This document shows, piece after piece, positions 32,439-62,282 of a stretch of DNA of 64,000 nt. Numbering within the stretch: the first letter of the stretch is position 1; each line of letters opens with the position of its first letter. Source of the DNA: Eutrigla gurnardus. Taxonomy: Eukaryota > Chordata > Actinopteri > Perciformes > Triglidae. The position numbers and the translations under genes were made by a program. The stretch is taken from NCBI GenBank assembly GCA_963514095.1, contig CAUPSS010000224.1, forward strand, positions 30,001-94,000, in the 5' to 3' direction. Below the pieces are notes generated by a model that saw only the letters and a program-made list of their open reading frames with translations, was not told the origin of the DNA and did not search any database.

Positions 32439-32653
32439 TCATTGTCTCCAATAAACTAAAAAGTCTCTCCATCCTCTCTCTGCTCTCTTTTTCTCTCCTT
32501 TCCGCGCTCTCCCTCTGTCCTCCCTGATCAAATCCAGCAATTCATCTGTTTTCCTCTTTCTTGCTGCTGTCGGTGGCCCTGTGTGGTCGTTCTCATCCCG
32601 GAGTTTGATCAAATCCTCCGTCTGCTCCTTGCTCTCTACAACAAAACGACATG
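32439..32653 (-). pseudogene. Decayed terminal exon, possibly Myb/SANT-like
   Basis: On the minus strand an acceptor TTTTGTTGTAG is followed by an exon reading ESKEQTEDLIKLRDEND, then KRKTDELLDLIRED, to a stop. The C-terminal part in this frame is odd, while the next frame gives a more protein-like RERMERLFSLLETMR. That suggests one frameshift in a formerly coiled-coil C-terminus such as those of Myb/SANT-like proteins linked to Harbinger elements. The family is a guess. Confidence 0.3.
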
Positions 32654-33008
32654 TAAAGCACATTTCCTGTTATGTCAATATGCAAAATGATTGTACGATA
32701 TAATAACGATATTAACAGTAATAAAGCTCCTAAGGTTAGCTCTGTATTCAATCCAAACGTTTACCGTTTTACAGCCTAGAAATACAGCGGGGCTCACAAC
32801 CCATCGTTAACATTATATGTTCAGCTGCGAGAGGAGCGAACTGTAGCCTACACAACTTACAACGAGAACAAATTAACTTAACAGCTCCACGGTTACAATA
32901 AGATATAAGTTACCATCGGAGCTTGTAACATTTGAAAGTGAAGGGTTTTAGGCTTACGTTACGTTTAAAGGCTAACGTTAACTGAGCTCCTCGTGTCAAC
33001 AGCCTTAA

Positions 33009-33564
33009 GGCTCGGTTATGCTTCCGCGTAGTGATCACGCAACGGCCACGCAATGGCCACGCAATGGCCACGCAGTTGCTGGGAGACCGTGATGGTTCTG
33101 CGTTGGGTTTACGTGTCGAAATGCAATTCAATGCCACACCGGTAAAGGGGGCTATGTTTTTTGTAAAGACTGACCGACCGACCGAGACTCTTGACGTATA
33201 TCGTCGTTAGCCTCGTTATAGCCTATTTGTTTACTTTCCGGCTTTAAACATCCACAATTTTTCAGAACTTGGTGTTTTATTTCTTTGTGCAAAAGCGACA
33301 AGGTGCAAACAATAAAACGAGGTGAGAACAATAAAAGTAGCCTATTAAAAGTTTAAATGGCGGTGTTTATGAGTGGAAACCGGATAGCGGTCTCCAGCGG
33401 ATGTAGTTAGCGGACCAATCACAGCCAATGCCATTGCGTTGGTGTTGCGTTGCCTCGACGCGTGTCTAGGATTTTTGGGAGGTGCACGTCAGGCCCTTGC
33501 GTTGGACGTAAGGGGTCCGCAAGCCCCCTTGCGTTGTGTCGACGCGGAAGCATAACTTGGGCTT
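33009..33564. mobile_element. MITE-like terminal-repeat element, Harbinger-type target site
   Basis: The left end GGCTCGGTTATGCTTCCGCG and right end CGCGGAAGCATAACTTGGGC are inverted repeats, both flanked by TAA (33006-33008 and 33565-33567), which fits PIF/Harbinger-type 3 bp duplication. Internally CAATGGCCACG repeats in tandem. A second partial copy lies at 45478-45559 in an eml4 intron. Confidence 0.65.
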
Positions 33565-33889
33565 TAAGCTTCATCACGTAGCTGGCCCTACATTCCGGTG
33601 GCTACACGTATTAGCATTATTAACTTCACGCATTTTAACAGTCAAATATGTTTTAAGGCCCCTTGAACATCCGGCGTTAAGCAAAAACCCGTTACTTACA
33701 TTTAAATATGGAACTCGGCACTGCTGCCGGTGCTGCTGCCATTGTTGGCCGCCATTGTTCAGCTCTGTGATGTAATCGGCCTTCGAATGCAGCCTCCGAA
33801 GGCTGCAGACCCTGAATTGGGACACAGCTATTGAAATTACTTCACACAAAACATACTTCCAATCGACTCCGAATTGCCTGAAACGTACT
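33565..33889. other. No gene seen
   Basis: Non-coding, with a GCTGCTGCCATTGTTGGCCG-rich stretch at 33722-33760. Confidence 0.4.
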
Positions 33890-34540
33890 CCTATACACTT
33901 TCTGTAGAGTAAGCTTTGCCATCAACACAAAATGTAGTTAAATGTTTATCACGAATGGTTAAGCGTAACATTCCTTTGATGTCAACAATCTGTATACTTG
34001 GAATATACCCCAAGGACTCCATCAGAACAACGAAGCAATCGAAAATGATTGACTTTGGACTTCTCCATGCAAGGAGAGTGATTGCACTATATTGGAAAAA
34101 TGTAGAACCACCATCACTGGCAATATGGAAGAAGGAGTTGATAACTTGTCTTGGACTGGAGAAATTGACATACACAGTTAAAGGTAAACAGGAGGAGTTT
34201 GCTTGTATTTGGGAGTCATTTATGTCATTCCTGACCAATGAAACGGATAACATTGACTGAATGATAGGTTGTGAAATGATCCTGCCTTTTATTTTATTTT
34301 AATTTGTTCCATTTCATTCTTATTTATTTATTTTACTCTATTAGGTTGATGTCTGTTGTCACTGTCCATTTTATTTATTCTTTTTTCTTTGTCTGTATGA
34401 ATGAGTGGCTGTTCGAGGGGATATAAATGAAAATGTTTGTACATTCGATGTAAAGTTTGATATGCACTTATCGTAAAATATTGTTAAAAAAAAGAGTTAT
34501 TCACTGATTAGAGGATTAGAGGGGGGTCTAACTACCATCC
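33890..34540 (+). pseudogene. 5'-truncated L1-type LINE, ORF2 C-terminus and 3' UTR
   Basis: The frame ending at 34260 reads LLHARRVIALYWKNVEPPS, IWKKELITCLGLEKLTY and GKQEEFACIWESFM. This is the C-terminal region after reverse transcriptase in fish L1/Swimmer-like ORF2 proteins. A T-rich 3' UTR follows to about 34490 (AAAAAAA). All upstream domains are absent, as is usual for aborted LINE insertions. Confidence 0.75.
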
Positions 34541-34698
34541 CTCATTGTATAACCCTAACCCCAGCCTTGGATACATTTTCAAGTCACGAATTTGCAGAAA
34601 CACCACTCGAGCCGCAGACACCACGTGGGGTCATGACTCAGCAGAAAGACCAACGAAGAGACTTTGAACTGACCAAGTTTTGGACAGTTTGTCTGTTT

Positions 34699-34702
<4 letters not shown>

Positions 34703-34768
<66 letters not shown>
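34703..34768 (+). repeat. (GT)n microsatellite upstream of the three-finger gene
   Basis: Roughly 33 GT units end 80 bp before the ATG at 34851, followed by an AATAAAAG box (34777) that could serve as a TATA-like element. Confidence 0.9.
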
Positions 34769-34769
<1 letters not shown>

Positions 34770-34850
34770 AGCAGATAATAAAAGTCCAGCTTCGTCCTTC
34801 TCATATCCAAATTTTGCTGCCTGTCATCTCGTTGTCCAAAGACCAGAAAC

Positions 34851-36220
34851 ATGAAGAGTTACCTGCTGCTGCTGCTGCTGCTGCTAACGCCTCTCTGTTC
34901 AGGTACAATAACTCTTTAATCCCATTCAACTATTTAAATGTGTTTAAATATTTAATCTAATTACAACCAATACACTAGCTTAGTCATTTTAGGTATAAGT
35001 TAAGGAGTATTAACTCAGCTTAATCAAAGGGTTACATTTTTTTCCTTCACTTCCTCTTTATTTATATTAGCTGAAATAACAAATATGCTCAGAAGGTTTT
35101 GATATCTTTCCAATAACCTCTGTCCCGGGACAATCCATCGGATGTGGACAAATGCAGACAACAGACACCGGCAGACTCAGGATGGACAAAAGTGCCAAGC
35201 TTGAGATTTCAGTTACTGTCCCAACAGTTTAGAGCAGTTTAACAGTGGTCTCGGCCTCGTAATCTCAGTGGTGTATTTTTGAATGTCTTTGTGATCTCAG
35301 GAGAGTGTTTGTTGACTAAGAGCAAAAAGTTGCTTTTCGTCTCACAGCTACTGTCATCATGTGCACACTCCTCATTTTGTTGTGCACAAGTTTAGAGAAA
35401 ACATTGTTTTAAAAAAAGAGAACGTGATCTGATTTGAGTCTGTGGACTGAACATTGACCTGCTTCTTGTTCAACACTGATGAAACTAATCAAATTTGTTG
35501 TCGTATTTTGATTCATTTGTGACCACGAGATAAGTTAGGGCACACTCAGGGCACATGATTGCCCCCCCCCCTCTCCCCTCCCTCTCCCCCACCAGCTTGC
35601 ACTCAAACTGCTCCAAGCCCCCCGCTATTGAGCCGATTTATAACTGAAAATACCATTGATGAACGAGGAATGAGTTGTATCTCGTGGGCTCAATGTCGTA
35701 ATACGTGGCCTTAATATTATTTTTTTCTCCGGATGGCCTCTCCAGGGCTGCGTAGCATAGCGTATCAGGTAGTCTCAGTGATCTTTCGTTTTTTTTTTTT
35801 TTTTAGCAAAGAAAGGTCTCATGTGACCACCTAACCCTCCCAACGATCCTACGTTTTTGTGTTGCAGCTCAGAAGTCTAACATAGAGTGTTATGGTAAGG
35901 ATTTCTGGATGCTTGAAAATTTGCTGCTCAACTGCGGTGGTCCGGTCCAGCAGGCCTGCTACACCAAAGGTGACTGGATTTAAAAGACCTCTAAATTACC
36001 ATTAAGAAATCAGGGTTCTACCTTACTGCACTAAAAGTGGTGGTCAGTAGATAAGGTTAATAATATCAGTGAAAACAAGATGGAATTTAAACTTAAATCC
36101 TTAATAGGCTCTGACAGTATGTTTACTTTTTCAGATAACGGAGAGAAAGGCTGCACTACACTGGAACACTGCTCTAAAGCCAACTGGAACTGCTGCCACA
36201 CCAACCGCTGCAATGCCTGA
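34851..36220 (+). CDS. Small secreted Ly6/uPAR-type three-finger protein
   Basis: Three exons: 34851-34902, 35868-35969 and 36135-36220, all with GT-AG junctions and phase 1 introns, giving 79 residues. Exon 1 is a signal peptide (MKSY, eight Leu, TPLCS), consistent with secretion. The mature part has eight cysteines (IECYG, LNCGG, ACYT, GCTT, HCSK, NCCH, RCNA) ending in the CC-x4-CN signature of Ly6/uPAR domains. The signal-peptide-plus-two-exon layout is typical of the family. The chain stops right after RCNA with no hydrophobic tail, so a GPI anchor is unlikely. At about 62 mature residues it is shorter than usual Ly6 domains, with wide spacing between the first two cysteines. The exact member cannot be named. 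AATAAA lies at 36234. Confidence 0.85.
34903..35867 (+). other. Intron 1 of the three-finger gene
   Basis: Non-coding intron of 965 bp with a C/T-rich run at 35563-35595 and poly-T at 35790. No nested gene seen. Confidence 0.6.
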
Positions 36221-36233
36221 ACACACGATGAGA

Positions 36234-36239
36234 AATAAA
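36234..36239 (+). terminator. Polyadenylation signal of the three-finger gene
   Basis: AATAAA occurs 14 bp after the stop codon, implying a very short 3' UTR. A second AATAAA is near 36350. Confidence 0.65.
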
Positions 36240-36375
36240 GTGACAGCGGTTTCCTAGAATCCAGTATCATTTTCTGAGGCCAGTGTGTAAACATGAATAT
36301 ACCCTTTCTGGACTTTGAATCGTGTCTGAATCTGTTATTTCTGTGGTCAAATAAAAACCTGGAAAAAAAAGCACA

Positions 36376-36663
36376 AGTACAGTGTCATGTTCTCCCCTCT
36401 CAGCGTACCTCCCCCTCCTGCTCATCACTGGCCTGCCACGCCCCCTAATCAGCTCAACTCCACTCACCTGTTCACCGTAGCTGCAGCTGATCACCAATCA
36501 GCCGGGTATATATACTCCTCTCCACCCTGCATTCGCTGCCAGAGTGTTCCATGTCTCCAGCGTTTCTCGGACGGATTAGCAGTTGTGAAAAACTAATACT
36601 GGTGGCTCTGTAAACTTTACTCTGACCTTGAGCTCTAGCTAAGAGCCACATTACAGTTGACAT
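36376..36663 (+). mobile_element. Candidate solo LTR
   Basis: The segment begins near TGTCATGTTCTCC, contains TATATATACTCC (about 36507) and ends AGTTGACA, with TG...CA ends and a short inverted repeat TGTCA/TGACA. Flanking TACAG-like words are not a clean duplication, so the call is tentative. Confidence 0.35.
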
Positions 36664-38773
36664 TACAGACTGAGGTGAACAAACATGTACCATCAACGTC
36701 GCTACGGAAACAGCAACAGGAAGGAAACTTGAGTGTCATCAGTTTTGAAAACATTTATTTGCATTTTTTTGTTGAATTCTTCAGTACAGTCTGTCGTCTG
36801 ACAGAAATGCATGAGAGAAGACATGATTGGCTCAAAACAGTCACATGATCATCATCATCATCATAGGTATTAATGTCGTTACTAAACACTGAAAAATAAA
36901 CAAATTATGGAATCCAGAGACTCCTGCAAGATTCTAGCCCAAACAAGGCCCCGCCCTTCCCTCCACATCCAGACGAGTCCCTGGACATCAAGCGAGTATC
37001 TGAACTCTGTACAATCCCTTCAGAGAGACGTAGAAAAGATGAAGATAGAGTATAGAAAAGACAAAAACATGAAGGAACCCCCCCCCCCCCCCCCCCCGAT
37101 AGGCCCCGCTCCCACCTGGATTGACATCATCATGACATGGCATTCAGAAAATAATTTGAATGGAAATGGTCCAGAAGAGAAAAAAACAAATATCAGCAGT
37201 CATTGAGTGAAAACTAGCCAATCAGGGGAGAGGATGTCATGTGACCTGAGAGACGTGAACTTGGTTTTACAGTGTAGCCGAGTAGCTGTTGCCCCCTGAT
37301 GGTGAACAGAAATATACAGACATCTGCAGTATATACAAACAGATCCTCTGATCCACTTCTGATTGTTCTTAAACATCGGAGTCACAGTTACTCTGGAGGT
37401 CGATACCTTGTTTCCTGTTTACTTTCTGTTTGCATCACTTCAGCCTTGACCTTGAAGCTCACCTGTCTAAGGTGAAATCTAAGACCTGACTGGACCCGAG
37501 AGAGCAGAAGGCAAGCTGTGTGATTGGATGTTTCTTGGTGAAATGCACCTTGGGAGTCGTACCTGTCCACAGTTCATATTTCCTCCATGTTTCAAATTCA
37601 AAGCCTTCCAAAGCATTTTCATGGAGGGCTTTTATTGTGAAACTTCTCTCACAAGAATTCCTTTAAATAAATTAAGTGTATTCATTATTGTAAGATTTGA
37701 CTAATAAGATAATAACAAAGTTGAGTCACATGAGTGAATGACACTTTAAAATTTGGAGAATGTGGTGTGGAGCTCATTTTACACGATTCCTTTGATCGGT
37801 ACTTGGAAGGAACTAATTAATAATCCTTAAACGTCTTTTTCATTATAAATACACTGGTAAAACAATAGAAGTCCATTTATAAAACACATTTAAAAGACCA
37901 GACACTTTTCAGATTCACTTCTTGTTGGGCTGCTCTCATTGAAGGAGATCAAGTTACCTGACAGACACATGTCACACATGTCAGTGTTTTCTCCTTTCAG
38001 TGTCAACAACTGGTTTCACCTTGTTCAGGTGTCCCACGCGTGGCAGACGGGTAGATATTACATGTGGACCAGGGTCAGGTTTTAAAATAATTTAAGGATG
38101 ACAGTGAACGACGTCTAGCTGTGCCAGGTTCCTTCTGCTCTTCCTGTCTTTACTCAGGTAAATCAGACTCTCCAGGTGTTTCAAACTGTGACATCCTGTA
38201 TGTTTAAACTGAAGGAAAGTTTACTATAACAGCTGACTGATAAGAAAAAAAATGTGACCCAGCAGCCACAGGTTTGAATCCTGACAAACGCACACACATA
38301 CACACGTACTTCTATATATGTGAGGACCCTCGTCGATGTAACATGCCCTTAATCAACCGTCATACCACAAAGACAGAGAATTCTTGATTCTGTTTTTTCA
38401 CATTTAGTTAAACTGTGTTAAAAGTCTGACTGATCTGTGATCAGCTCCTGTTGACAGTGGAACCAGGTATGTACAGACAACTGTGACTGGGTCACTGTGA
38501 TCCTAAAGAAGTCTTTATGGACGTTAATTGTGGACGGACATCAGAGACAATGACGTCCTGTCAATATCTGATTTATATATCATATTGTGAATTAACTCTC
38601 AATAAACCATCCCAGATACCCCAAACCACAACCACATGACCTGAATGTTAACCTGATTCTAACCTTAAGACCAAGTCCTGAACCCAGCATATAAAGGTCC
38701 GACACAAAGTGAGGGATAGACAACATGTCCTCAGACACACACACACTCTCTTTCTCTCTCTCTCTCTCTCTCT
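36664..38773 (-). other. Probable eml4 3' UTR and flank
   Basis: No other gene is evident between the three-finger gene and the eml4 stop at 38774. On the minus strand AATAAA occurs near 36751-36757, a plausible end for a ~2 kb 3' UTR. Inside are a CT microsatellite just after the stop (38746-38772), C(19) at 37079-37097, and remnants of a common fish repeat (GTGAGGACCC near 38320; TTCTAACCTTAAGACCAAGT near 38658). Confidence 0.45.
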
Positions 38774-56942
<18,169 letters not shown>

Positions 56943-57420
56943 TTCCCCGGAAAAAAGCGGGAGTGCGGGCCGCAGGCCTGCGGGAGGCTGAGCGCACACT
57001 GCGGGCCTCCGTCAGGGTTTTTCCACCGCAGAGGCGGGAGCAGGAGGCGAGTGAGCCGGATCTGTCCCCGCCGCGCTGCCCGCCGGGTCCGTCCTCCGTC
57101 ACGCCGAAGATCCGCCGCTCTTCTTCGGGCTGGAAGAAGAAGAGGCCGCTCCCCGGAGATCCGACAGCCGAGAGAAGGACGAGAAAAGCCGAGAAAGAGA
57201 CGAGAGAAGCCGAGAGAGAGACGAGAGAAGCCGCGGAGCCGCAGACACGACGGACCGATGCTGCTGCGTTTCCGACTCCGCCCTCTCTGGCAGCGCGCGC
57301 TTCCCCCGGAGGAGGGGCGGGGGGCGGAAATGGGGGACTGGGAGGAGGAGGACTGGGGAGGAGGGTCAGGTTTCGTCTGGTTTCTACTGGTGATCTGCAG
57401 CGCTGCCCGGCGGTCAGGTT

Positions 57421-58415
57421 GATATTATATTCATCAAAAGATTAATATTATTCATATATCAGTTACTATCTACTAGTTCATATCTACTAGTTAACGTTGT
57501 CAGTTAATATCTTAGTTAATATCTGCTAGTTAACGCTGTCAGTTAATATCTACTAGTTCATATGTACTAGTTAATACTGTGAGTTAATATCTACTAAATT
57601 CAGCAGAGGGAGCCACCTCCTCACCTTAATCTCCTAAATACCTCACCTCCTCAATATCCCCTCCTCATCATAACCTCCTCAAGATCACCTCCTCACTGTA
57701 AGCTCCTCCTCCTCAGAGGACAGGACCGTGAAGAGGAGGAGGGGAGGACCATGAAGAGGAGGAGGCGGGCGGAGGAGGAGGAAGGAGGAAGGAGGAGGAC
57801 TGTGAAGAGGAGGAGGAGGACCGTGAAGAGGAGGAGGGTGTCCTTCTACTGCTGCTGTTCTTCAGTCTCTGATTCAACAACGTCAAACAAACGTCAAACA
57901 GGATCCATTTGATTCAACAGGAGAGATTCATTTGATTTAACAGGAGAGATTCATTTGATTCAACAGGAGAGATTCATTTGATTTAACAGGAGAGATTCAT
58001 TTGATTCAACAGGAGAGATTCATTTGATTTAACAGGAGAGATTCATTTGATTCAACAGGAGAGATCCATTTGATTCAACAGGAGAGATTCATTTGATTCA
58101 ACAGGAGAGGAAGTGCTTCATGTTCCACACTGAAATCTGTGTTTTTGAATCCTAGCTGATTCTGGGTCAGTTCATTAGTGTAAACAGTGTGTTTAATGGT
58201 GAACACGGAGGGCTGAGATCAGTGAGAGAACACTCAACATTGTCGTAGGCTACCGAAGACAGAAGAGATCTGTTGGAGACGAAGAGACCGAAGACGAGAA
58301 CGTTCAATGCATTCAGCTTTTAACAACGATGTTGTTTCAACGGAGAAGAAACCGTCTGTGATGTCATCACAAGAGTCTGGAGGCTTTCTGTGTTTTCTGT
58401 GATTTTTAACAGAAG
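57421..58415. other. eml4-kcng3 intergenic interval
   Basis: It holds AGTTAATATCTACTAGTTCA repeats (57465-57600), a GGAGGA purine tract (57716-57836), a 23 bp minisatellite (57910-58110) and then the kcng3 5' flank. No gene lies between, in contrast to the mammalian region where I recall COX7A2L nearby. Confidence 0.6.
57910..58110 (+). repeat. 23 bp minisatellite, about 9 copies
   Basis: AGGAGAGATTCATTTGATT[CT]AAC units arranged head to tail. Confidence 0.95.
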
Positions 58416-61157
58416 ATGAAGTTCAGAAGCAGACTTTGCACCCTGAACGTCGGCGGTAGCAGGTTTTCCTTGCCAGTTCAGCTGATGAAGCAGCTCCCTC
58501 TCAGCAGACTTAGCCGGCTGCATAGCTGCGGGTCTGAGAGCGAGCTGCTGGAGCTCTGCGACGACTACGACAGCGAAAGGAACGAGTTTTTTTTCGACCG
58601 GCACTCGGAGGCCTTCAGCTTCATCATGCTGTACCTGCAGCATGGCAAGCTGCGCTTTGTGCCGCACATGTGCGAGCTGTCCTTCTATAACGAGATGCTG
58701 TACTGGGGTCTGGAGAGCTCTGACCTGCAGCCCTGCTGCCAGCGGCGCCTCGATGACCGCATGTCCGACTATTTCGTCCACTTCTTCCCTGAAGAGGAAC
58801 CGCGGGGCCCAGAAGAGCCCCGGAGCCCCTGGCTGGAGATGATAAGGAGGATGTTCGAGGAGCCCACGTCCTCACTGCTGGCACAGGTCCTCGCCTCTGT
58901 TTCCATGCTTTTCGTGGTCATCTCCATGGTGATGCTGTGTGCCAGCACCCTACCAGACTGGAAGACCACTGAGACCCTGGATCAGCACAGGTATGACACA
59001 TCCAAGACCACCTGAGGACATAGACTGTGTATAGCTATAAAACATATCTTAGACCTCTACTATGGGAGTCCATCTGTCCCTCTTAAAACAATGCAGTATG
59101 CGGAACCATAAGAAAACAATACAGTTAAGTATGTCACACTTTGATCCAGATCAATACTACGATACCATTCAGTTGAAACTATTTCACAGTATTCTACTAT
59201 TCACATGGTCCCAATTTAGTGACAAAAACCTTTAATTTCAAGTCAAATAAGTACTTTAGTATGAATTTTACATTTTCTTTACATCTGTAATGATGGTGAT
59301 ACGAATGTGGAATACAAAGAGACCCACATGTAGAAAAGCAGGTCAATTAATTAAAAGGTGAGATTTAATAACTAGGTTTACCACAGCTGGAAATCAAACT
59401 AAACTATTGAGTGAGCTGTGGTTTCATTACAATTAATGGATAATCAAGAAATTGTCTCCAAACAGTTCCCATACCAGACAGTTCCCAAACCAAACCGTTC
59501 CTATAAGAGACAGTTCCCATAACAAACCAGACTGATCTCATGAACCATGTATGACACGCCAACTCGTATGCCATTATGGCGTGTTATCACTACACACAAT
59601 CGCCTTTTGGTGTGTTTATCAAAGCCGAACCCTAACCCTAACCCTAAAGGGCGTTTACATACATGCGGATGTGATGGGTCGTTTCACTCAGAACGTACAC
59701 ATACTTGGATTGCGTACAGATAACACGCCACAGGAAGTGGCGTGTATATTTATGAAAAGTCATGATGCCATGTTGAACAAACAGTCCCCATACCAGACAC
59801 ACAGTACAGTTTCTTCTCTCGGATATGACCATCTTGTTCAGCTGCATCGCTAGGCTCATTTGAGATGAACTGCGCCTCACCTGGAAAGTAGACGAGAGCA
59901 GGCGGAGCAGCAGGAGGCGGGGCCTAAAAGCTACGTTCCAGTGGGACAGTTTCCATCGGCCTTCGAAAATTTGACAGGAAGTCATAGAAAATGTTACATC
60001 CTGTTCGAGGCGATCTGTAGGCTATCTGTAGTTTGCGACCACATTCGCATTTATTTATATTTGTTCATAAATCAGAATCAGAATACTTTAGTAACCCCTC
60101 GGGAAATTGTAAAGCTGCAGTTGCTTTATAATACAGTCAGGAAAGAAAGCGTAAAATAAGTATAAAAATATAAAGTATAAAATAATGCCAGAGCCAGGCG
60201 TTTCCCATCATGCCCCGGGTCTTGCAGTCAGTTGAGAGCAACTGCGGCACCTGGCTATAAAAACTGCGACCGCCTTGATCTCGTGAGATTATCGTTGCCC
60301 ACGTGTTCATGACGTCAGAGCAAGTCGGACACAAAACTACCCAGCATGCATTGTGCGGCGAACGCTGGCGATCGATTCTGCACAGGCCTGGCTCATCTCC
60401 AACGAGCCTAACGTTACATTTAGTCTCCCCTCTCTGATTGGTCCCCCCCTCTCTCTCCCCTCTCTGATTGGTCCCCCTCTCTCTCTCCCCTCTCTGATTG
60501 GTTGGTTGCAGCATCATTGAGGCGGTGTGTATCGGTTGGTTCACAGCAGAGTGCATCGTCCGTTTCCTCGTGTCGCGGGATAAATGGGAGTTTGTCCTTC
60601 GTCCTCTGAACATAATCGACATGCTGGCCATCACGCCATACTACATCTCTGTTACCATGACGATCCTGACAGGGGAGAACTCCCAGCTGCAGCGGGCCGG
60701 TGTCACGCTGCGCGTCCTACGCATCATGAGGATCTTCTGGGTGATAAAACTGGCGCGTCACTTCCTGGGCCTGCAGACACTCGGCCTGACTCTGCGGCGC
60801 TGCTATCGTGAGATGATGATGCTGCTTGTCTTCATCTGCGTTGCTATGGCGATTTTCAGCGCACTGGCTCAGCTGCTGGAGCACGGCCTGGACCTGGAAG
60901 CCGGAAACCAAGACTATGCCAGCATCCCCGCCGCCTGCTGGTGGGTTATCATCTCCATGACGACGGTGGGATATGGGGACATGTACCCGGTGACGGTGGC
61001 GGGCCGCGTGCTGGGTGGTGTCTGCGTGGTGAGCGGCATTGTGCTGCTGGCCCTGCCCATCACCTTCATCTACCACAGCTTCATCCAGTGTTACCACGAG
61101 CTCAAAGTCCGCTCGGCCCACTGCTACCGTAGTCCGTCAGCAGAGTTCATCAACTGA
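58416..61157 (+). CDS. kcng3: Potassium voltage-gated channel modifier subfamily G member 3
   Basis: Two exons, 58416-58990 and 60512-61157 (donor CACAG|GTATGA, acceptor GGTTGCAG), join in phase to give 406 residues. Exon 1 encodes the T1 tetramerisation domain (LNVGGSRFSLPVQLMK; SERNEFFFDRHSEAF; CQRRLDDRMSD) and S1. Exon 2 starts in S2 (IIEAVCIGWFTAECIVRF), then S3, the S4 sensor (LRVLRIMRIFWVIKLARH), S5, the pore TTVGYGD and S6 ending LPITFIYHSF. S6 lacks the PxP bend of conducting Kv channels, typical of electrically silent subunits that assemble with Kv2. The protein is slightly shorter than I recall for mammals, mainly in the S1-S2 linker. Motif-by-motif similarity and the eml4 neighbour support kcng3. 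Confidence 0.95.
58991..60511 (+). other. kcng3 intron
   Basis: Non-coding. A telomere-like AACCCTAACCCTAACCCTAA tract at 59629-59647 lies inside a probable dispersed repeat marked by GGCGTGTTATCAC (59578) and AACACGCCA...GTGGCGTG (59722-59747). A 31 bp repeat, CTCTCTGATTGGTCCCC with C/T filler, occurs three times at 60424-60505 and forms the acceptor's pyrimidine tract. Confidence 0.6.
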
Positions 61158-62282
61158 GGCACCAGCAACACAACGAGCAACCAGCAACACAACGAGCAAC
61201 CAGCAACACAATGAGCAACGAACAACGCAACAACCAATGCTGACGTGACCACAACATAGTTGATAAACTCTATTTCTACACCAACAACCTTCAGATGCCG
61301 ACCCCTAAGAAACAGTCACATGTTCACAACATTATGACTTGTTTTAGTTGATTCGATGGTTTAAACTGATCATCAGCTGATCACTGTTAGACGTGGATTA
61401 GTGTGTAAACGCACCTCAGAGGGAAACGCACGTGTGTTGCACGGGTACACAACGTCCCACTCATTATCTCTCAGTGTTGCGGTTGGTGTGGCTGGCTTAT
61501 GACTGAAATACTGTTGATGAGTGTAAGACACAGATGCATTCTGGGTCGGACTTGGGCTTCAGACTCATGGTAGTAAAGTTTCATGAAAACTTCTTGAAAA
61601 CTATGTAAAGCCATGCATGTGTCGTATTACGACATGATGACGCATGTACAACAGGGAATCGGACTCAGACCGCTTGGTACTCAGACCGCTTGTTCTCGGA
61701 GCAGTGTGAGTGCAAACCGACGAGGGAATGGGGAGGGGGGCAATCATACCAAGGCCTTGTACGGATCAAATGGGGCTAGTGAGCCCTATGGACTCTGTTC
61801 TTGATGTCGAGGGTGAAACTACCCGTTGTGGACACCTTCCACGGTTTCCACGGCAACAGCAGAGAGACGAAGTCAAAATGTTGGAAACATTTGGTTTTGA
61901 ATGTCAGAACAGCAAAAGTGTGAATATTCTCACTGAAGACACTTATTCTTCGTTGGTGTGAAATGTGGCAGATTTAAGAAGTACGAGAGACTCTAACATT
62001 TAACACTCAAACATGTTTCATCACTTTGATGTAAGTCGCCTGTTACATCATTAAGATCAGAGAGTTTGATTTTTAATATCACCATAGCACTGATTATAAT
62101 GAACTACATGAATGTGTTGTTTATATGTATTCTTATGGCTGTATGACAATATTTAAGCTCCAGCGATCTAAATTAGTATATATTATCTGCTCATATATTC
62201 ATATCATATATTCTCTTATGAGTGCCGTCTGTCCTGCAGACAATTTGCATTGCTTTAATGTTGCTGTGGTGGTTATAAGACA
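61158..62282 (+). other. kcng3 3' flank / UTR
   Basis: It begins with a 20 bp repeat (CAACACAACGAGCAACCAG, 3 copies, 61166-61225). No further gene or clear AATAAA was recognised. Confidence 0.5.

Noticed and set aside
38255..38285. tRNA B-box-like GGTTTGAATCC
   Set aside because: No A box at the right distance and no cloverleaf could be drawn. At most it is a chance match or SINE trace.
56963..57445. Plus-strand ORFs of 123 and 160 codons near eml4 exon 1
   Set aside because: They lie in a CpG-rich, repeat-containing promoter region, are Arg/Pro/Gly rich from GC bias, and overlap the eml4 5' UTR antisense.
57421..58415. cox7a2l between eml4 and kcng3
   Set aside because: I looked for coding exons because it is the mammalian neighbour, but the interval contains only repeats and flanking sequence.
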